A stretch of 64,000 bases of DNA from Streptomyces sp. 846.5 (GCF_004365705.1 NZ_SOBN01000001.1:2652001-2716000), one strand, 5' to 3'; positions 27,354 to 37,330 are shown, counted from the first letter of the stretch. Translations and numbers: made by a program. Notes: generated by a model from the sequence alone, not told the origin.

Positions 27354-28016
27354 GTGAGCCCCCTCCGCTGGACCCTGGTCGTGCCGCTGAAACCGCTGGC
27401 GCGCGCCAAGAGCAGGCTGGCCGACGCCACCGGGGCGCTGCGGCCCGAACTCGCCATGGCCTTCGCCCAGGACACCGTGGCGGCGGCGCTCGACTGCCCG
27501 TCGGTGGCACGGGTGCTGGTGGTCTCGGACGACGCGGTCGCCGGGGCGGCGCTGGCGGTCCTGGGCGCGGAACTGCTGCCGGACCTCCCCCGGGCGGGGC
27601 TCAACGCCGCGCTGGCGCACGGCGCGGAGGAGGCGCGCGGCCGGTTCGGGGCGGGGCGGGTCGCCGCACTGTCGGCCGATCTGCCCGCGCTGCGCCCGGC
27701 GGAGCTGGACCGGGTGCTGCGGGCCGCGGCCGGACAGCGGCGGGCCTTCCTGGCCGACGCCCAGGGCGTCGGCACCACCCTGCTCGCAGCCGCCGCCGGG
27801 GTACCGCTGGGACCGGGCTTCGAGGGCGGCTCCCGGCTGCGCCACGCCCGCTCCGGCGCCCACGAGCTGACGCTCCCTGATGTCCCCTCCGTCCGCAGGG
27901 ACGTGGACACCCTGGACGACCTCCGCGAGGCGCTGGCGCTGGGCGCAGGGCCGCGTACGGTCGCGCTGGCGGCACTGGTCAGCCTCTCGGCCGGTCGGCC
28001 GGCTGATCTAGGCTGA
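27354..28016 (+). CDS. cofC: Phospholactate/phosphoenolpyruvate guanylyltransferase
   Basis: A 220-residue CofC/FbiD nucleotidyltransferase of cofactor F420 biosynthesis, which joins GTP with 2-phospholactate or, in actinobacteria studied so far, phosphoenolpyruvate. Family marks: LVVPLKPLARAKSRLA at the N-terminus, VLVVSDD near 60, ALSADLPALRPAEL near 105, DAQGVGTTLLAA near 140. The GTG at 27354 lacks a Shine-Dalgarno site; TTGCCG and CACAAT about 30 and 10 bases ahead could be a promoter giving a leaderless mRNA. No other F420 genes are in the window. Confidence 0.9.
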   Translation: MSPLRWTLVVPLKPLARAKSRLADATGALRPELAMAFAQDTVAAALDCPSVARVLVVSDDAVAGAALAVLGAELLPDLPRAGLNAALAHGAEEARGRFGAGRVAALSADLPALRPAELDRVLRAAAGQRRAFLADAQGVGTTLLAAAAGVPLGPGFEGGSRLRHARSGAHELTLPDVPSVRRDVDTLDDLREALALGAGPRTVALAALVSLSAGRPADLG

Positions 28017-28020
28017 GACC

Positions 28021-28224
28021 ATGCAGGCAACCGCGTTCACGTACTCCGCCGAGACCCGCAGCGGTTCGGTGCTGCTCGACGACGGCACCCCGCTGGCGTT
28101 CGACGCCCCGGCGTTCGACGCGGGCGGACTGCTGCTGCTCCGGCCGGGGCAGCGGGTCAGGATCGAGACCGAGGGCGAGGGCGACGCCCGCCGCGTGGTC
28201 CTGCTGACGCTGCAGACCTTCTGA
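28021..28224 (+). CDS. Small conserved protein downstream of cofC
   Basis: A 67-residue protein beginning MQATAFTYSAETRSGSVLLD and ending VVLLTLQTF. Predicted mostly beta strand, with the pattern SGSVLLDDGTPLAF...RPGQRVRIE, reminiscent of a small OB or cold-shock-like barrel, but the RNP motifs of cold-shock proteins are absent. It starts 4 bases after the cofC stop and so is co-expressed with it. Function unknown. Confidence 0.75.
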   Translation: MQATAFTYSAETRSGSVLLDDGTPLAFDAPAFDAGGLLLLRPGQRVRIETEGEGDARRVVLLTLQTF

Positions 28225-28239
28225 CGCTGCGGAACGACG

Positions 28240-28285
28240 GACGGGCCGGGCGCCAGGAGGATGGTCCCCTGGTGCCCGGCCCGTC
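28240..28285. terminator. Bidirectional terminator between the cofC operon and hupS
   Basis: Long hairpin: left arm from 28240 (GACGGGCCGGGCGCCAGG), right arm ending 28285 (CCTGGTGCCCGGCCCGTC), one mismatch, 10-base loop. Separates convergent genes. Confidence 0.88.
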
Positions 28286-28330
28286 GGCCAGCGCCTACAG
28301 GTACTGCTACTGCTGCTGCTCGGCCTGCGG

Positions 28331-29080
28331 TCAGACCTTCTTGACGACCCGCTTGGCGGGAGCCTTCCTGGCGACAGCCTTCTTCGCCGTGGTGGCCTTG
28401 ACGGCCGTCTTCTTCGCCGCGACGGCCTTCTTGGCCGTGGTCGCCTTCTTGGCGGCCGGACGGGTCGCCGAGGCGGTGACCGTCTTCTTCGCCGGGGCCT
28501 TGGACGCCGCCGAGGTCTTCTTCGCCGCGGTGGTGGTCTTCTTGACGGCGGTCTTCTTGACCGCCGCCTTCTTCGCGGGGGCCGCGGCCTTCACGGCCGT
28601 GGTCTTCTTGGCCGCTGCGGCAGCCGTGGTCTTCTTGACCGCGACTGCCTTCTTCACCGTCGCCGTCGCCTTCTTAGCGGTGGTCTTCTTGGCCGCCGCC
28701 TTCTTCGCGGCCGGGGAGCCGGCCGGAGCCGTCATCCCGCTCTTGCCCGGGGTCAGAGAGCCCTTGGGGGCCTTCTTGACCGACGGGCCGGTCTTCGGAA
28801 GCTTCTTCGAGCCGCTGACCAGGTCCTTGAAGCCCTGACCCGGACGGAAGCGGGGCACCGCGGTCTTCTTGACCTTGACCCGCTCGCCGGTCTGCGGGTT
28901 GCGGGCGAACCGCGCGGAGCGGTCCACCTTCTCGAAAGTGCCGAAACCGGTGACGGATACGCGGTCTCCCGCGGTCACCGCACGGACGATGGTGTCGAGC
29001 ACAGCGTCCACTGCTTCTGCGGCGGCCCGACGGCCACCCAGCTGCTCGGCCACCGCTTCAACAAGCTGCGCCTTGTTCAC
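28331..29080 (-). CDS. hupS: HU-family nucleoid protein with histone H1-like tail
   Basis: A 249-residue two-domain HU. Residues 1-92 are the HU fold ([40 protein letters not shown]); residues 93-249 are Lys/Ala-rich with AKK-type repeats like eukaryotic histone H1. This architecture is the Streptomyces HupS, a nucleoid protein upregulated in sporulation. The start is GTG at 29080 with GGGGAAG upstream. The tail is low-complexity and its repeat number can vary between strains. Confidence 0.96.
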   Translation of the reverse strand: MNKAQLVEAVAEQLGGRRAAAEAVDAVLDTIVRAVTAGDRVSVTGFGTFEKVDRSARFARNPQTGERVKVKKTAVPRFRPGQGFKDLVSGSKKLPKTGPSVKKAPKGSLTPGKSGMTAPAGSPAAKKAAAKKTTAKKATATVKKAVAVKKTTAAAAAKKTTAVKAAAPAKKAAVKKTAVKKTTTAAKKTSAASKAPAKKTVTASATRPAAKKATTAKKAVAAKKTAVKATTAKKAVARKAPAKRVVKKV

Positions 29081-29211
29081 GTCTTCCCCTTCGGAAACCA
29101 GTGCCCGGATGATTCTGTTTCGATCCGGGCTTTTCGCACGTTAGGCATGTATATGCGGCAATTCAAATACCAAACCTGCGAATCACCCTTGTGTCGCAAT
29201 GGATTCGGCTT

Positions 29212-29490
29212 TCAGGACCCGGGCGGCAGCGGGAGCTCCCCGCTGTCCAGCGCGTCCGTGAAACTGGCCAACCTCCGTGCCGCTTCCGGGAGATCGCGCT
29301 TCGCCGCCTCGGTTACCAGGAGCAACGAACGGGTCAGCGCGGCCCGGATGGGCTCCGACACGTCCAGGGCACGCACCTGGGCGTGTGCCACCTTCAGCCG
29401 CGTGGCCACAAGCCTGTAGAGCTCGGCCTCGACAGCCTCCTCCGCGTCTCCCGGGTCGGGGTCGCGAGGGGGTTGGTCGGCCGGACTCAT
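29212..29490 (-). CDS. Small conserved helical protein
   Basis: A 92-residue soluble protein: acidic N-terminus (DPDPGDAEEAVEAELYRLV), then amphipathic helices through RLKVAHAQVRALDVSEPIR and a Pro/Gly end. It sits between leuD and hupS on the same strand. I do not recognise a function. The ATG at 29490 was chosen as the start because it gives a compact, evenly helical protein; the ribosome site is weak. Confidence 0.65.
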   Translation of the reverse strand: MSPADQPPRDPDPGDAEEAVEAELYRLVATRLKVAHAQVRALDVSEPIRAALTRSLLLVTEAAKRDLPEAARRLASFTDALDSGELPLPPGS

Positions 29491-29569
29491 GTGCTGATTG
29501 TGCCATCTGCGGGGAGTTGCACCTTCCGGAGCCTCAGTTCGACCTTACACAGAGTCACCGGCGGCAAGC

Positions 29570-29616
29570 CAACGGCCCCCCGGTTCGGTCGCTTGGACCG
29601 CCCCGGGGGGCCGTTG
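29570..29616 (-). terminator. Terminator of leuCD
   Basis: Outer arms CAACGGCCCCCCGG and CCGGGGGGCCGTTG (14 bp), with a nested CGGTC/GACCG stem inside. It lies 44 bases downstream of the leuD stop. Confidence 0.85.
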
Positions 29617-29659
29617 TGACGAACTATCAAACTTCAGCCGTACGGCCGTGACGAGGGCC

Positions 29660-30256
29660 TCAGCCGACCGGCTGGGTACGCGGCTTGAAAGCGGGCCGCT
29701 CGGACTCGAACGCGGCGATCTCGGACTCCTGCTGGAGCGTGATGCTGATGTCGTCCAGGCCGTTGAGCAGCCGCCAACGGACGTTCTCGTCCAGTTCGAA
29801 CGAGTCCGTGACGCCCTCGGCGCGCACCTCGCGGGCCTCCAGGTCGACGGTGACCTCCGCGGTCGGGTCGGCCTCGATCAGGGCCCAGATCCGCTCCACG
29901 GTCTCCTGCGGGAGGATGACCGTCAGCAGGCCGTTCTTCAGCGAGTTGCCACGGAAGATGTCGGCGAAGCGGGAGGAGATGACGGCCCGGAAGCCGTAGT
30001 TCTCCAGCGCCCAGACGGCGTGCTCGCGGGACGAGCCGGTGCCGAACTCGGGTCCGGCGACCAGGATGCTGGCCCCGGCGTACTGCGGCTGGTTGAGGAC
30101 GAAGCTGTCGTCCTTGCGCCAGGCCTCGAACAGGCCGTCCTCAAAACCGGTGCGGGTGACCTTCTTCAGCCAGTGCGCCGGGATGATCTGGTCGGTGTCG
30201 ACATTGCTGCGGCGCAGCGGGACGGCCCGGCCGGTGTGGGTGGTGAACTTCTCCAT
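29660..30256 (-). CDS. leuD: 3-isopropylmalate dehydratase small subunit
   Basis: A 198-residue swivel-domain subunit: [20 protein letters not shown] start, [24 protein letters not shown]. With LeuC it isomerises 2- and 3-isopropylmalate in leucine synthesis; with citramalate-derived substrates it also serves the isoleucine route started by CimA. ATG at 30256, 5 bases after the leuC stop, so one operon with leuC. Confidence 0.97.
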   Translation of the reverse strand: MEKFTTHTGRAVPLRRSNVDTDQIIPAHWLKKVTRTGFEDGLFEAWRKDDSFVLNQPQYAGASILVAGPEFGTGSSREHAVWALENYGFRAVISSRFADIFRGNSLKNGLLTVILPQETVERIWALIEADPTAEVTVDLEAREVRAEGVTDSFELDENVRWRLLNGLDDISITLQQESEIAAFESERPAFKPRTQPVG

Positions 30257-30261
30257 GGTGC

Positions 30262-31686
<1,425 letters not shown>

Positions 31687-31802
31687 CACTGTCCCTCCGA
31701 CCGGCTGCATCGTCGGTCTACGTGTTGTCATTGCGTGCCCCGTACATCCGCAGAGGCCCTGGGGCTGCTGTTCTCAAGAGTGGCGCAGATCCCAGAGAAT
31801 TG

Positions 31803-31834
31803 AACTTGCGTCTCGCGATCTGAGACTGCAATAT
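31803..31834. promoter_or_regulatory. Face-to-face ndgR and leuCD promoters with operator palindrome
   Basis: Plus strand: TTGCGT (31806-31811), 17-bp spacer, CAATAT (31829-31834), ATG of ndgR six bases later, hence a probably leaderless mRNA. Minus strand: TTGCAG (31831-31826), 17-bp spacer, CAAGTT (31808-31803), reading into leuC. The shared spacer is filled by GTCTC-N7-GAGAC (31810-31826), a likely site for NdgR, so both genes could be controlled by one bound dimer. Seen by eye; no start-site data. Confidence 0.6.
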
Positions 31835-31840
31835 CAGCGC

Positions 31841-32554
31841 ATGGACAACTCTAGTGGCGTCGGCGTTCTCGACAAGGCTGCTCTGGTGCTGAGCGCGCTG
31901 GAGTCAGGCCCCGCAACTCTGGCCGGACTGGTGGCCGCGACCGGACTGGCGCGTCCCACCGCGCACCGGCTGGCCGTCGCGTTGGAACACCACCGACTCG
32001 TGACCCGTGACATGCAGGGCCGTTTTATTCTCGGCCCCCGACTCTCAGAACTCTCGGCGGCGGCGGGTGAGGACCGGCTGCTGGCGACGGCGGGACCGGT
32101 GCTCACGCATCTGCGCGACGTCACCGGCGAGAGCGCCCAGCTCTACCGCCGCCAGGGTGACCTGCGCATCTGCGTGGCCGCGGCTGAGCGGCTGTCCGGG
32201 CTGCGGGACACCGTGCCGGTCGGCAGCACCCTGCCGATGAAGGCCGGCTCCGCCGCCCAGGTGCTGCTGGCCTGGGAGGAGCCGGAGCGGCTGCACCGCG
32301 GCCTGCAGGGCGCGCGGTTCACCGCGACGGCGCTGTCCGGGGTGCGGCGGCGCGGCTGGGCCCAGTCGATCGGCGAGCGCGAGCCCGGGGTGGCCTCGGT
32401 GTCGGCACCGGTGCGGGGGCCCTCCAACCGGGTGGTCGCCGCGGTGTCCGTCTCCGGACCGATCGAGCGGCTCTCCCGCCACCCTGGACGGCTGCACGCC
32501 CAGGCCATCATCGAGGCGGCGGGAAGGCTCACTGAGGCGCTACGGCGGGCTTGA
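31841..32554 (+). CDS. ndgR: IclR-family regulator of leucine genes (NdgR/AreB type)
   Basis: A 237-residue IclR regulator: N-terminal winged helix-turn-helix (VLDKAALVLSALESGPATLA, GLARPTAHRLAVALEHH) and C-terminal effector-binding domain. Opposite leuCD it matches NdgR of Streptomyces, which controls branched-chain amino acid and other amino acid genes. The ATG at 31841 starts directly at MDNSSGVGVLDK, six bases after a -10-like CAATAT, so a leaderless transcript is likely. Confidence 0.93.
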   Translation: MDNSSGVGVLDKAALVLSALESGPATLAGLVAATGLARPTAHRLAVALEHHRLVTRDMQGRFILGPRLSELSAAAGEDRLLATAGPVLTHLRDVTGESAQLYRRQGDLRICVAAAERLSGLRDTVPVGSTLPMKAGSAAQVLLAWEEPERLHRGLQGARFTATALSGVRRRGWAQSIGEREPGVASVSAPVRGPSNRVVAAVSVSGPIERLSRHPGRLHAQAIIEAAGRLTEALRRA

Positions 32555-32568
32555 GGTCCCCTTTTGAC

Positions 32569-32700
32569 TGCGGACCGTAGCTGGCTTGTCGCGCACGCGG
32601 TTAAATCAGCACAGCCCCGCGCCCCTAGCACGTGCAACTGGCTCAGTTGCAGACCCTCAGGGGCGCGAGGAACTGCGCGACCAGCCAGCTACGGTCCGCA
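32569..32700. repeat. Intergenic palindromic repeat, copy 4 (interrupted arm, extended ends)
   Basis: Outer arms TGCGGACCGTAGCTGGC and GCCAGCTACGGTCCGCA flank the usual arms. The left inner arm is broken: after GTCGCGCA a 19-base AT-richer piece containing GGTTAAATCAGCACA replaces GTT. Right inner arm intact. It lies between convergent ndgR and the GT-C gene. Confidence 0.88.
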
Positions 32701-32704
32701 CTGT

Positions 32705-33934
32705 TCAGGAAGGTGCCCCGCCGTAGAAGACCACGAAGGCGCCATAGAGACCCGAGACCAGGGCCGCCGCGGTGAGCACCAGCAGCAGCGTCACCCTGGA
32801 CCGTAGCCGGGAGAGCGACACCGCCAGCGGGAACAGCAGCGGGAGGGCCGGCATCAGGAAGCGGGCCAGCGGTGGGTAGAGCGAGGCGTTGCCCAGGTCG
32901 ATGACCAGCAGACTCGCGCTGAAGACCAGCAGCACCAAGGGCTGCCGATGCGCCAGGGCGATCGCGAACAGCAGCAGGTAGCCGAAGACGGTGAGGGCCA
33001 TCACCGAGTACGCCAGCGGGATGCCCACGGCCGCCCGGTGGCTGAGGAAGACATGGTCGAACCACTTCACCGTGCCCGCGCCGCCGTCGAACGTGGAGCC
33101 CCAGGCCCGCTGGATTCGGAAGTACGCGCCCCAGGAGTGCTCCGCCCAGCCCACGTACAGGATGTAGCCGACCCAGCCGAGAGGGGCCAGCAGAGCGGCC
33201 GCCAGCGGCCGCCACCAGCGCACCGAACCGCGTCCGCGCAGGCCGCGGTAGAGCTCCACCGCCGCCGCGACGCCGACCGCCGCGGTCAGCGCCATCGCGC
33301 TGGGCCGGCTCAGGCCGGCCAGCACGCACAGCAGACCGGCCAGCAGCCAGCGGCGGCTCAGCACCGCGTAGAGGGCCCAGATCGCCAGGCAGCTGAACAG
33401 CGCCTCCGAGTAGGCCGTGTTCTCCAGCACCGCCAGCGGCAGCACCCCCCAGAGCACCGCGGCGACCGCCCCGGCACGGCGCCCGTGGCACATCGCGGCG
33501 ACCGCGTAGGCGCCCCAGGCCGCGCCCAGGCCGCTCAGCGAGGCGACCAGGACCAGCGCGGTGCCGGCCGTCACCGGGAGGACCGTCCTGACCGCCTCGC
33601 CCAGCCAGGGGAACAGCGGGAAGAAGGCGCGGGTGCTGTAGGGGATCCCGTGGCTGCCGATCAGGCCGTTCGCCGACCCGTAGCCGTGCTCGATGATGCG
33701 GATGTACCAGCCCGCGTCCCACAGGGTGCCGAGCCGGTGCAGTACCGGCTTGTGCTGCTGCCTCCCGACGGCCAGGAGCATCAGCAGCCCGATCGCGCGG
33801 ACCGCGCAGTAGCCGAGCAGGGCCGGGGCGGCGGCGCGGAGCGGGTGGAGCGAGACGGGCCGGATCACGGTCCGCAGGGAGACCGCCCGCCGGGGGGTTG
33901 GCACTCGGCTCCTCGCGGGGGCGGTCGCTGTCAT
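32705..33934 (-). CDS. Multispanning membrane glycosyltransferase (GT-C fold, PIG-V-like)
   Basis: A 409-residue polytopic protein with about nine to eleven hydrophobic helices. After a basic N-terminus the first loop carries WDAGWYIRIIEHGY, the acidic catalytic-type motif of GT-C mannosyltransferases related to PIG-V, followed by AFFPLFPWLG. Such enzymes transfer a sugar from a polyprenyl-phosphate donor outside the membrane. Substrate unknown. It stands alone between copy 4 of the repeat and the ABC gene pair; ATG at 33934. Confidence 0.8.
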   Translation of the reverse strand: MTATAPARSRVPTPRRAVSLRTVIRPVSLHPLRAAAPALLGYCAVRAIGLLMLLAVGRQQHKPVLHRLGTLWDAGWYIRIIEHGYGSANGLIGSHGIPYSTRAFFPLFPWLGEAVRTVLPVTAGTALVLVASLSGLGAAWGAYAVAAMCHGRRAGAVAAVLWGVLPLAVLENTAYSEALFSCLAIWALYAVLSRRWLLAGLLCVLAGLSRPSAMALTAAVGVAAAVELYRGLRGRGSVRWWRPLAAALLAPLGWVGYILYVGWAEHSWGAYFRIQRAWGSTFDGGAGTVKWFDHVFLSHRAAVGIPLAYSVMALTVFGYLLLFAIALAHRQPLVLLVFSASLLVIDLGNASLYPPLARFLMPALPLLFPLAVSLSRLRSRVTLLLVLTAAALVSGLYGAFVVFYGGAPS

Positions 33935-34042
33935 ACAGAAACGTTAAGTGATTCCTGATTGCGACCAGGGAGAAGGCTGGGATTTCGCTCGAATTCTTGT
34001 CCCATTCTTGATCTGCGCCTTGACCTGCGCCTCGATCCGAGC

Positions 34043-35719
34043 TCAGTCCTTGGGACGGTGCCGGCCCGACAGCGTGAGCGCCCGCTGGTAGGCCCAGTAG
34101 AGCAGGACCGCGGCGAAGACCAGGCACCAACTGACGGCCAGCGGGGCGCTGGGCCCCCGGCCGAGGCCGAACACCAGGGCCAGGGCCGGGACCAGGGTGA
34201 CCGGCCCCGCGGCGTACCAGGCCAGGAAGATGAACGGGCCCATGCTGCCCATCCCGGTCGGCGAGTACATCAACGCCTGCCGCGAGGGGCCGCGGCAGGC
34301 GTTCACCATCGCCGCCGCGGTGAGCGGCAGGGCGGCGACCGGCGCCAGCCACACCGCCGCGCCCGCTCCGGCGAGGACGGCCACCGCGGCGCCGAGCACC
34401 GCCAGCAGCACGCTCGCCAGCGCCGGGACCACCGCGTGACGCAGCATCAGCTCGCCGTACGGGTAGGGCGACCAGCCGGCCCGGCGCGGGTCGTCGGCCT
34501 CCACCCGCGCCGGTTCCGCGAGTTGGGCCACCGCCAGGTAGCCGAAGGCCACCGAGCAGGCGGTGATCAGCAGCCGGTCCGCGCCGCTCGCCGCCACCGC
34601 CGCGGGCAGCAGCAGCATGGCCGGGGCCGAGAAGAACACCGCGCGACCGAGCCGTGACGGCGCGCGCAGCAGGGCGGTGAGGTCACGCCAGGGAACGGCC
34701 AACCAGGGCCGGGTGGGCGGCGGGATCCGCAGCCTGGCCCGGTGGACCCGCTGGTCGGACTGGGCCAGCACCATCCGGGCCGAACGCAGTTCGGCGGTGC
34801 GCAGGGCCGCCGCGACCCCGGCCGCGGTCCTGGCCCGGTGCCGCAGACTGCTCAACGGGATGGCCGGGGCGGCCCGGTAGGCCAGCACCATGGCGACGGC
34901 GGTCAGCAGCAGCAGCGGGACCAGCGCCGCCCAGCCGCCGGGGACCGCTGCGGTGGTGGGGGTGAGGCCGACCAGCGCGGGCCAGCCCCAGGGTCCTGAC
35001 CACATCTCGATCCGCTCCAGCAGCGTGGACCGGTGCCCGTTCCAGGCGAAGCCGCTCTGCACGACGAGCAGCAGCACCAGCACCGCGACCACCGGGGTCG
35101 CCCTGCGGACGAAGCGGGCCGCCGCCTCGTAGCGCTCCACCGCGACGGCGCAGCAGGTGGCGATCAGCGGCACGCACACTCCGCCGATCAGCGCCCAGCC
35201 GAAGGCGGGCAGAAAGCCGGTCCGGTCCATCAGCCCCAGGGCCACCCCGGACGCGGCCGCCGCCAGCAGACCGGGGACCAGCGCGACGGCGCAGGAGGTC
35301 CAGAACCACGGACGCAGCACCGGCCCCGGACGCATCGGCTGCGCCAGCAGCCAGTCCACGGTGGCCCGCGGGGCGACCACCGGGCCGCGCCACAGCGCGT
35401 CCCTGGCCACCACCAGGATCAGGCCGAGGCTCAGCGCGCACACCCCGGAGGGGAGCGCGGCGAGCAGTTGGGCGCCGTGGGCGGTGTAGTCGGTGCCCAT
35501 CGAGGCGTTGGCGAAGGCCCCGATCGAGAACATCCCGCCCCAGGCGAGGACGATCATCAGGCCGACGTAGACGGTGTAGCCGATCTGGCCCGCCCGCGAA
35601 CGGCGGTGCGGTGCGCGCAGGGCGCGCAGCAGGGCCATGGTGTCGTCGGTCCAGTCCGTCCACTCGGCCTCGGCGGGCTCGGCGGACTCCGGCGCGACGC
35701 CTCCGTCGGCGACGCTCAC
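34043..35719 (-). CDS. ABC transporter permease-like integral membrane protein (DUF6297-like)
   Basis: A 558-residue membrane protein with roughly twelve hydrophobic segments and an acidic N-terminal tail (SAEPAEAEWTDWTDDTMALL). Its GTG start overlaps the ABC ATPase stop by 4 bases, so the two form a coupled exporter or membrane-remodelling pair. I recognise the general type (large actinobacterial permease next to a single ATPase), not the substrate. Confidence 0.72.
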   Translation of the reverse strand: MSVADGGVAPESAEPAEAEWTDWTDDTMALLRALRAPHRRSRAGQIGYTVYVGLMIVLAWGGMFSIGAFANASMGTDYTAHGAQLLAALPSGVCALSLGLILVVARDALWRGPVVAPRATVDWLLAQPMRPGPVLRPWFWTSCAVALVPGLLAAAASGVALGLMDRTGFLPAFGWALIGGVCVPLIATCCAVAVERYEAAARFVRRATPVVAVLVLLLVVQSGFAWNGHRSTLLERIEMWSGPWGWPALVGLTPTTAAVPGGWAALVPLLLLTAVAMVLAYRAAPAIPLSSLRHRARTAAGVAAALRTAELRSARMVLAQSDQRVHRARLRIPPPTRPWLAVPWRDLTALLRAPSRLGRAVFFSAPAMLLLPAAVAASGADRLLITACSVAFGYLAVAQLAEPARVEADDPRRAGWSPYPYGELMLRHAVVPALASVLLAVLGAAVAVLAGAGAAVWLAPVAALPLTAAAMVNACRGPSRQALMYSPTGMGSMGPFIFLAWYAAGPVTLVPALALVFGLGRGPSAPLAVSWCLVFAAVLLYWAYQRALTLSGRHRPKD

Positions 35720-36459
35720 CGCGTTCCCCCGGCGGCGGCGCCGGGGAAGGCCGTCGGCAGGACGGCCTCCGGAGTGCCCTGGGCCAGCAGCGCCCCGTCC
35801 TCCAGCAGCAGGACCCGGTCGGCGACATGCATCGCCAGGTCGGGGTGGTGGGTGGCGAGCAGGACGGCGACCCCGTCGGCGAGCTCGGCCTTGAGCAGGT
35901 CGGCCAGCCGCTGCCGGGCGCCGGGGTCGAGCCGCTGCTCGGGCTCGTCCAGGATCAGCAGGTCGCGCGGGCGGACCAGGGCGGAGGCCAGCAGCAGTGA
36001 CTGGAGCTGGCCGGAGGAGAGCGAACCGGGCAGCGCCTCGGCGTGCTCGGCCAGGCCGCGGTCGGCGAGGGCCCGGTCGACCCAGTGCAGCGGCTCCTCC
36101 ACCCCGTGCGCCACGGCCACCAGGGCCAGGTGCTCACGCACCGTCAGATCGGGGTAGCAGGCCGAGACATCGCCGACCACCGCGAGCCTGGCGCGGACCC
36201 GGGGGTCGTTCTCGTCCATCGGGACGCCGTCCAGCTTCACGGTCCCGCTGGTGGGGGTGTCCCGGCCGGCGGCCAGCCGCAGCATCGTCGACTTGCCCGA
36301 GCCGTTGTGGCCGACCAGGGCGACGCACTCGCCGGCGGCGAGGTTGAGGCTGACCGGCTGCAGGGCGACCCGGCCGCCGTACCGCCGACTGACCTGATGC
36401 AGCGCCAGCAGCGGCGGACGTGCGGCTTTTCTGCTGCTCTGCTTCTTCGCCTGAGCCAT
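35716..36459 (-). CDS. ABC transporter ATP-binding protein
   Basis: A 247-residue nucleotide-binding protein: Walker A GHNGSGKS near residue 47, Q-loop region, signature LSSGQLQ near 145, Walker B LLILDEP near 167 and the H-loop THH. A Lys/Arg-rich start (MAQAKKQSSRKAARPP) precedes the domain. ATG at 36459; an open frame further upstream would run through the tRNA-Gln gene and is rejected. Coupled to the permease gene. Confidence 0.9.
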   Translation of the reverse strand: MAQAKKQSSRKAARPPLLALHQVSRRYGGRVALQPVSLNLAAGECVALVGHNGSGKSTMLRLAAGRDTPTSGTVKLDGVPMDENDPRVRARLAVVGDVSACYPDLTVREHLALVAVAHGVEEPLHWVDRALADRGLAEHAEALPGSLSSGQLQSLLLASALVRPRDLLILDEPEQRLDPGARQRLADLLKAELADGVAVLLATHHPDLAMHVADRVLLLEDGALLAQGTPEAVLPTAFPGAAAGGTR

Positions 36460-36512
36460 GCGCGCTGCCGGCCTCTCAAATGCGCTCGCAGGCATAACAC
36501 TCGCCCGCATAC

Positions 36513-36533
36513 AAAAAATGGCCCTTTCGGGCC
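36513..36533 (-). terminator. Intrinsic terminator of the tRNA array
   Basis: Hairpin GGCCC-TTTC-GGGCC (36520-36533) followed on the minus strand by ATTTTTT. One of only three terminators in the window with a true U tract. It ends the tRNA transcript 15 bases beyond the last tRNA. Confidence 0.88.
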
Positions 36534-36548
36534 TTCGGTGTTGCCTTG

Positions 36549-36620
36549 CTGGGGTACCAGGACTCGAACCTAGACTAAGTGAACCAGAATCACTCGTGCT
36601 GCCAATTACACCATACCCCA
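36549..36620 (-). tRNA. tRNA-Gln (CTG anticodon), copy 1
   Basis: 72 bases; acceptor TGGGGTA/TACCCCA perfect, discriminator G73, D-loop region TGTAATTGGC, anticodon loop TTCTGGT with CTG, T-arm GGTTCGAGTCC. No encoded CCA. It differs from copy 2 by one base in the anticodon stem (C-G pair here, G-T wobble there). Confidence 0.97.
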
Positions 36621-36739
36621 AAGGGAGTTCAACCAGTTCTCCGGCGAACACTCCGGAGAGAACAATACCTGACCAACGGCATGATCCACACCAGCGACGC
36701 AGCAGGCCCCCGACCGGAGCCGGGGGCCTGCTGACCACG

Positions 36740-36812
36740 TACCCCCGACCGGATTCGAACCGGCGCTACTGCCGTGAGAGGGCAGCGTGCTAGGCCGCTA
36801 CACAACGGGGGC
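36740..36812 (-). tRNA. tRNA-Glu (CTC anticodon), copy 1
   Basis: 73 bases beginning GCCCCCGTTGTGTAGCGGCC; anticodon loop CCTCTCA with CTC; T-arm GGTTCGAATCC; no encoded CCA. Identical to the two other copies. Confidence 0.97.
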
Positions 36813-36910
36813 AAGCTTTGGTGATCCTGCTTCGTCGCCTCGGGGACCGGAGCCTTCCGGAGCGTGTCCGGTGCACGGGGTCGACCCGATGGTGAGGGTG
36901 GAGGATCTGG

Positions 36911-36983
36911 TACCCCCGACCGGATTCGAACCGGCGCTACTGCCGTGAGAGGGCAGCGTGCTAGGCCGCTACACAACGGGGGC
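36911..36983 (-). tRNA. tRNA-Glu (CTC anticodon), copy 2
   Basis: 73 bases identical to the neighbouring Glu copies; spacer to copy 1 of 98 bases, to copy 3 of 25 bases. Confidence 0.97.
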
Positions 36984-37008
36984 TTGATCTTCATCTGCTG
37001 GTGGTGCG

Positions 37009-37081
37009 TACCCCCGACCGGATTCGAACCGGCGCTACTGCCGTGAGAGGGCAGCGTGCTAGGCCGCTACACAACGGGGGC
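37009..37081 (-). tRNA. tRNA-Glu (CTC anticodon), copy 3
   Basis: 73 bases identical to the other two Glu copies, 31 bases from tRNA-Gln copy 2. Confidence 0.97.
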
Positions 37082-37112
37082 TCGCGAGAACGGATCTCGC
37101 AAGGGAACTGCG

Positions 37113-37184
37113 CTGGGGTACCAGGACTCGAACCTAGACTAAATGAACCAGAATCACTCGTGCTGCCAATTACACCATACCCCA
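37113..37184 (-). tRNA. tRNA-Gln (CTG anticodon), copy 2
   Basis: 72 bases, same as copy 1 except for one substitution (T for C) in the 3' strand of the anticodon stem giving a G-T wobble. First gene of the array in the direction of transcription. Confidence 0.97.
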
Positions 37185-37300
37185 TTGGCTGTCCAGGTGA
37201 TCTTGGTGAGAGTTTCTGGTTCTCTCCCCGTCCCTCCCGGGCGGCGCAACAAGAAGAACGTTACCCGATGGGGGGCATCGCACCAAAATCGATAAGCCCT

Positions 37301-37330
37301 GCCCCCGGCGGCGGTCGCTCCGCCGGGGGC
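37301..37330 (-). terminator. Terminator of gltX
   Basis: 11-bp perfect stem GCCCCCGGCGG/CCGCCGGGGGC with an 8-base loop, 9 bases beyond the gltX stop; a weak CGATTTT follows on the minus strand. Read-through into the tRNA array is possible. Confidence 0.82.

Noticed and set aside
36740-37081. Three identical 73-bp units resembling a repeat array
   Set aside because: They are tRNA-Glu genes with full cloverleaf features, not CRISPR repeats; spacers differ in length.
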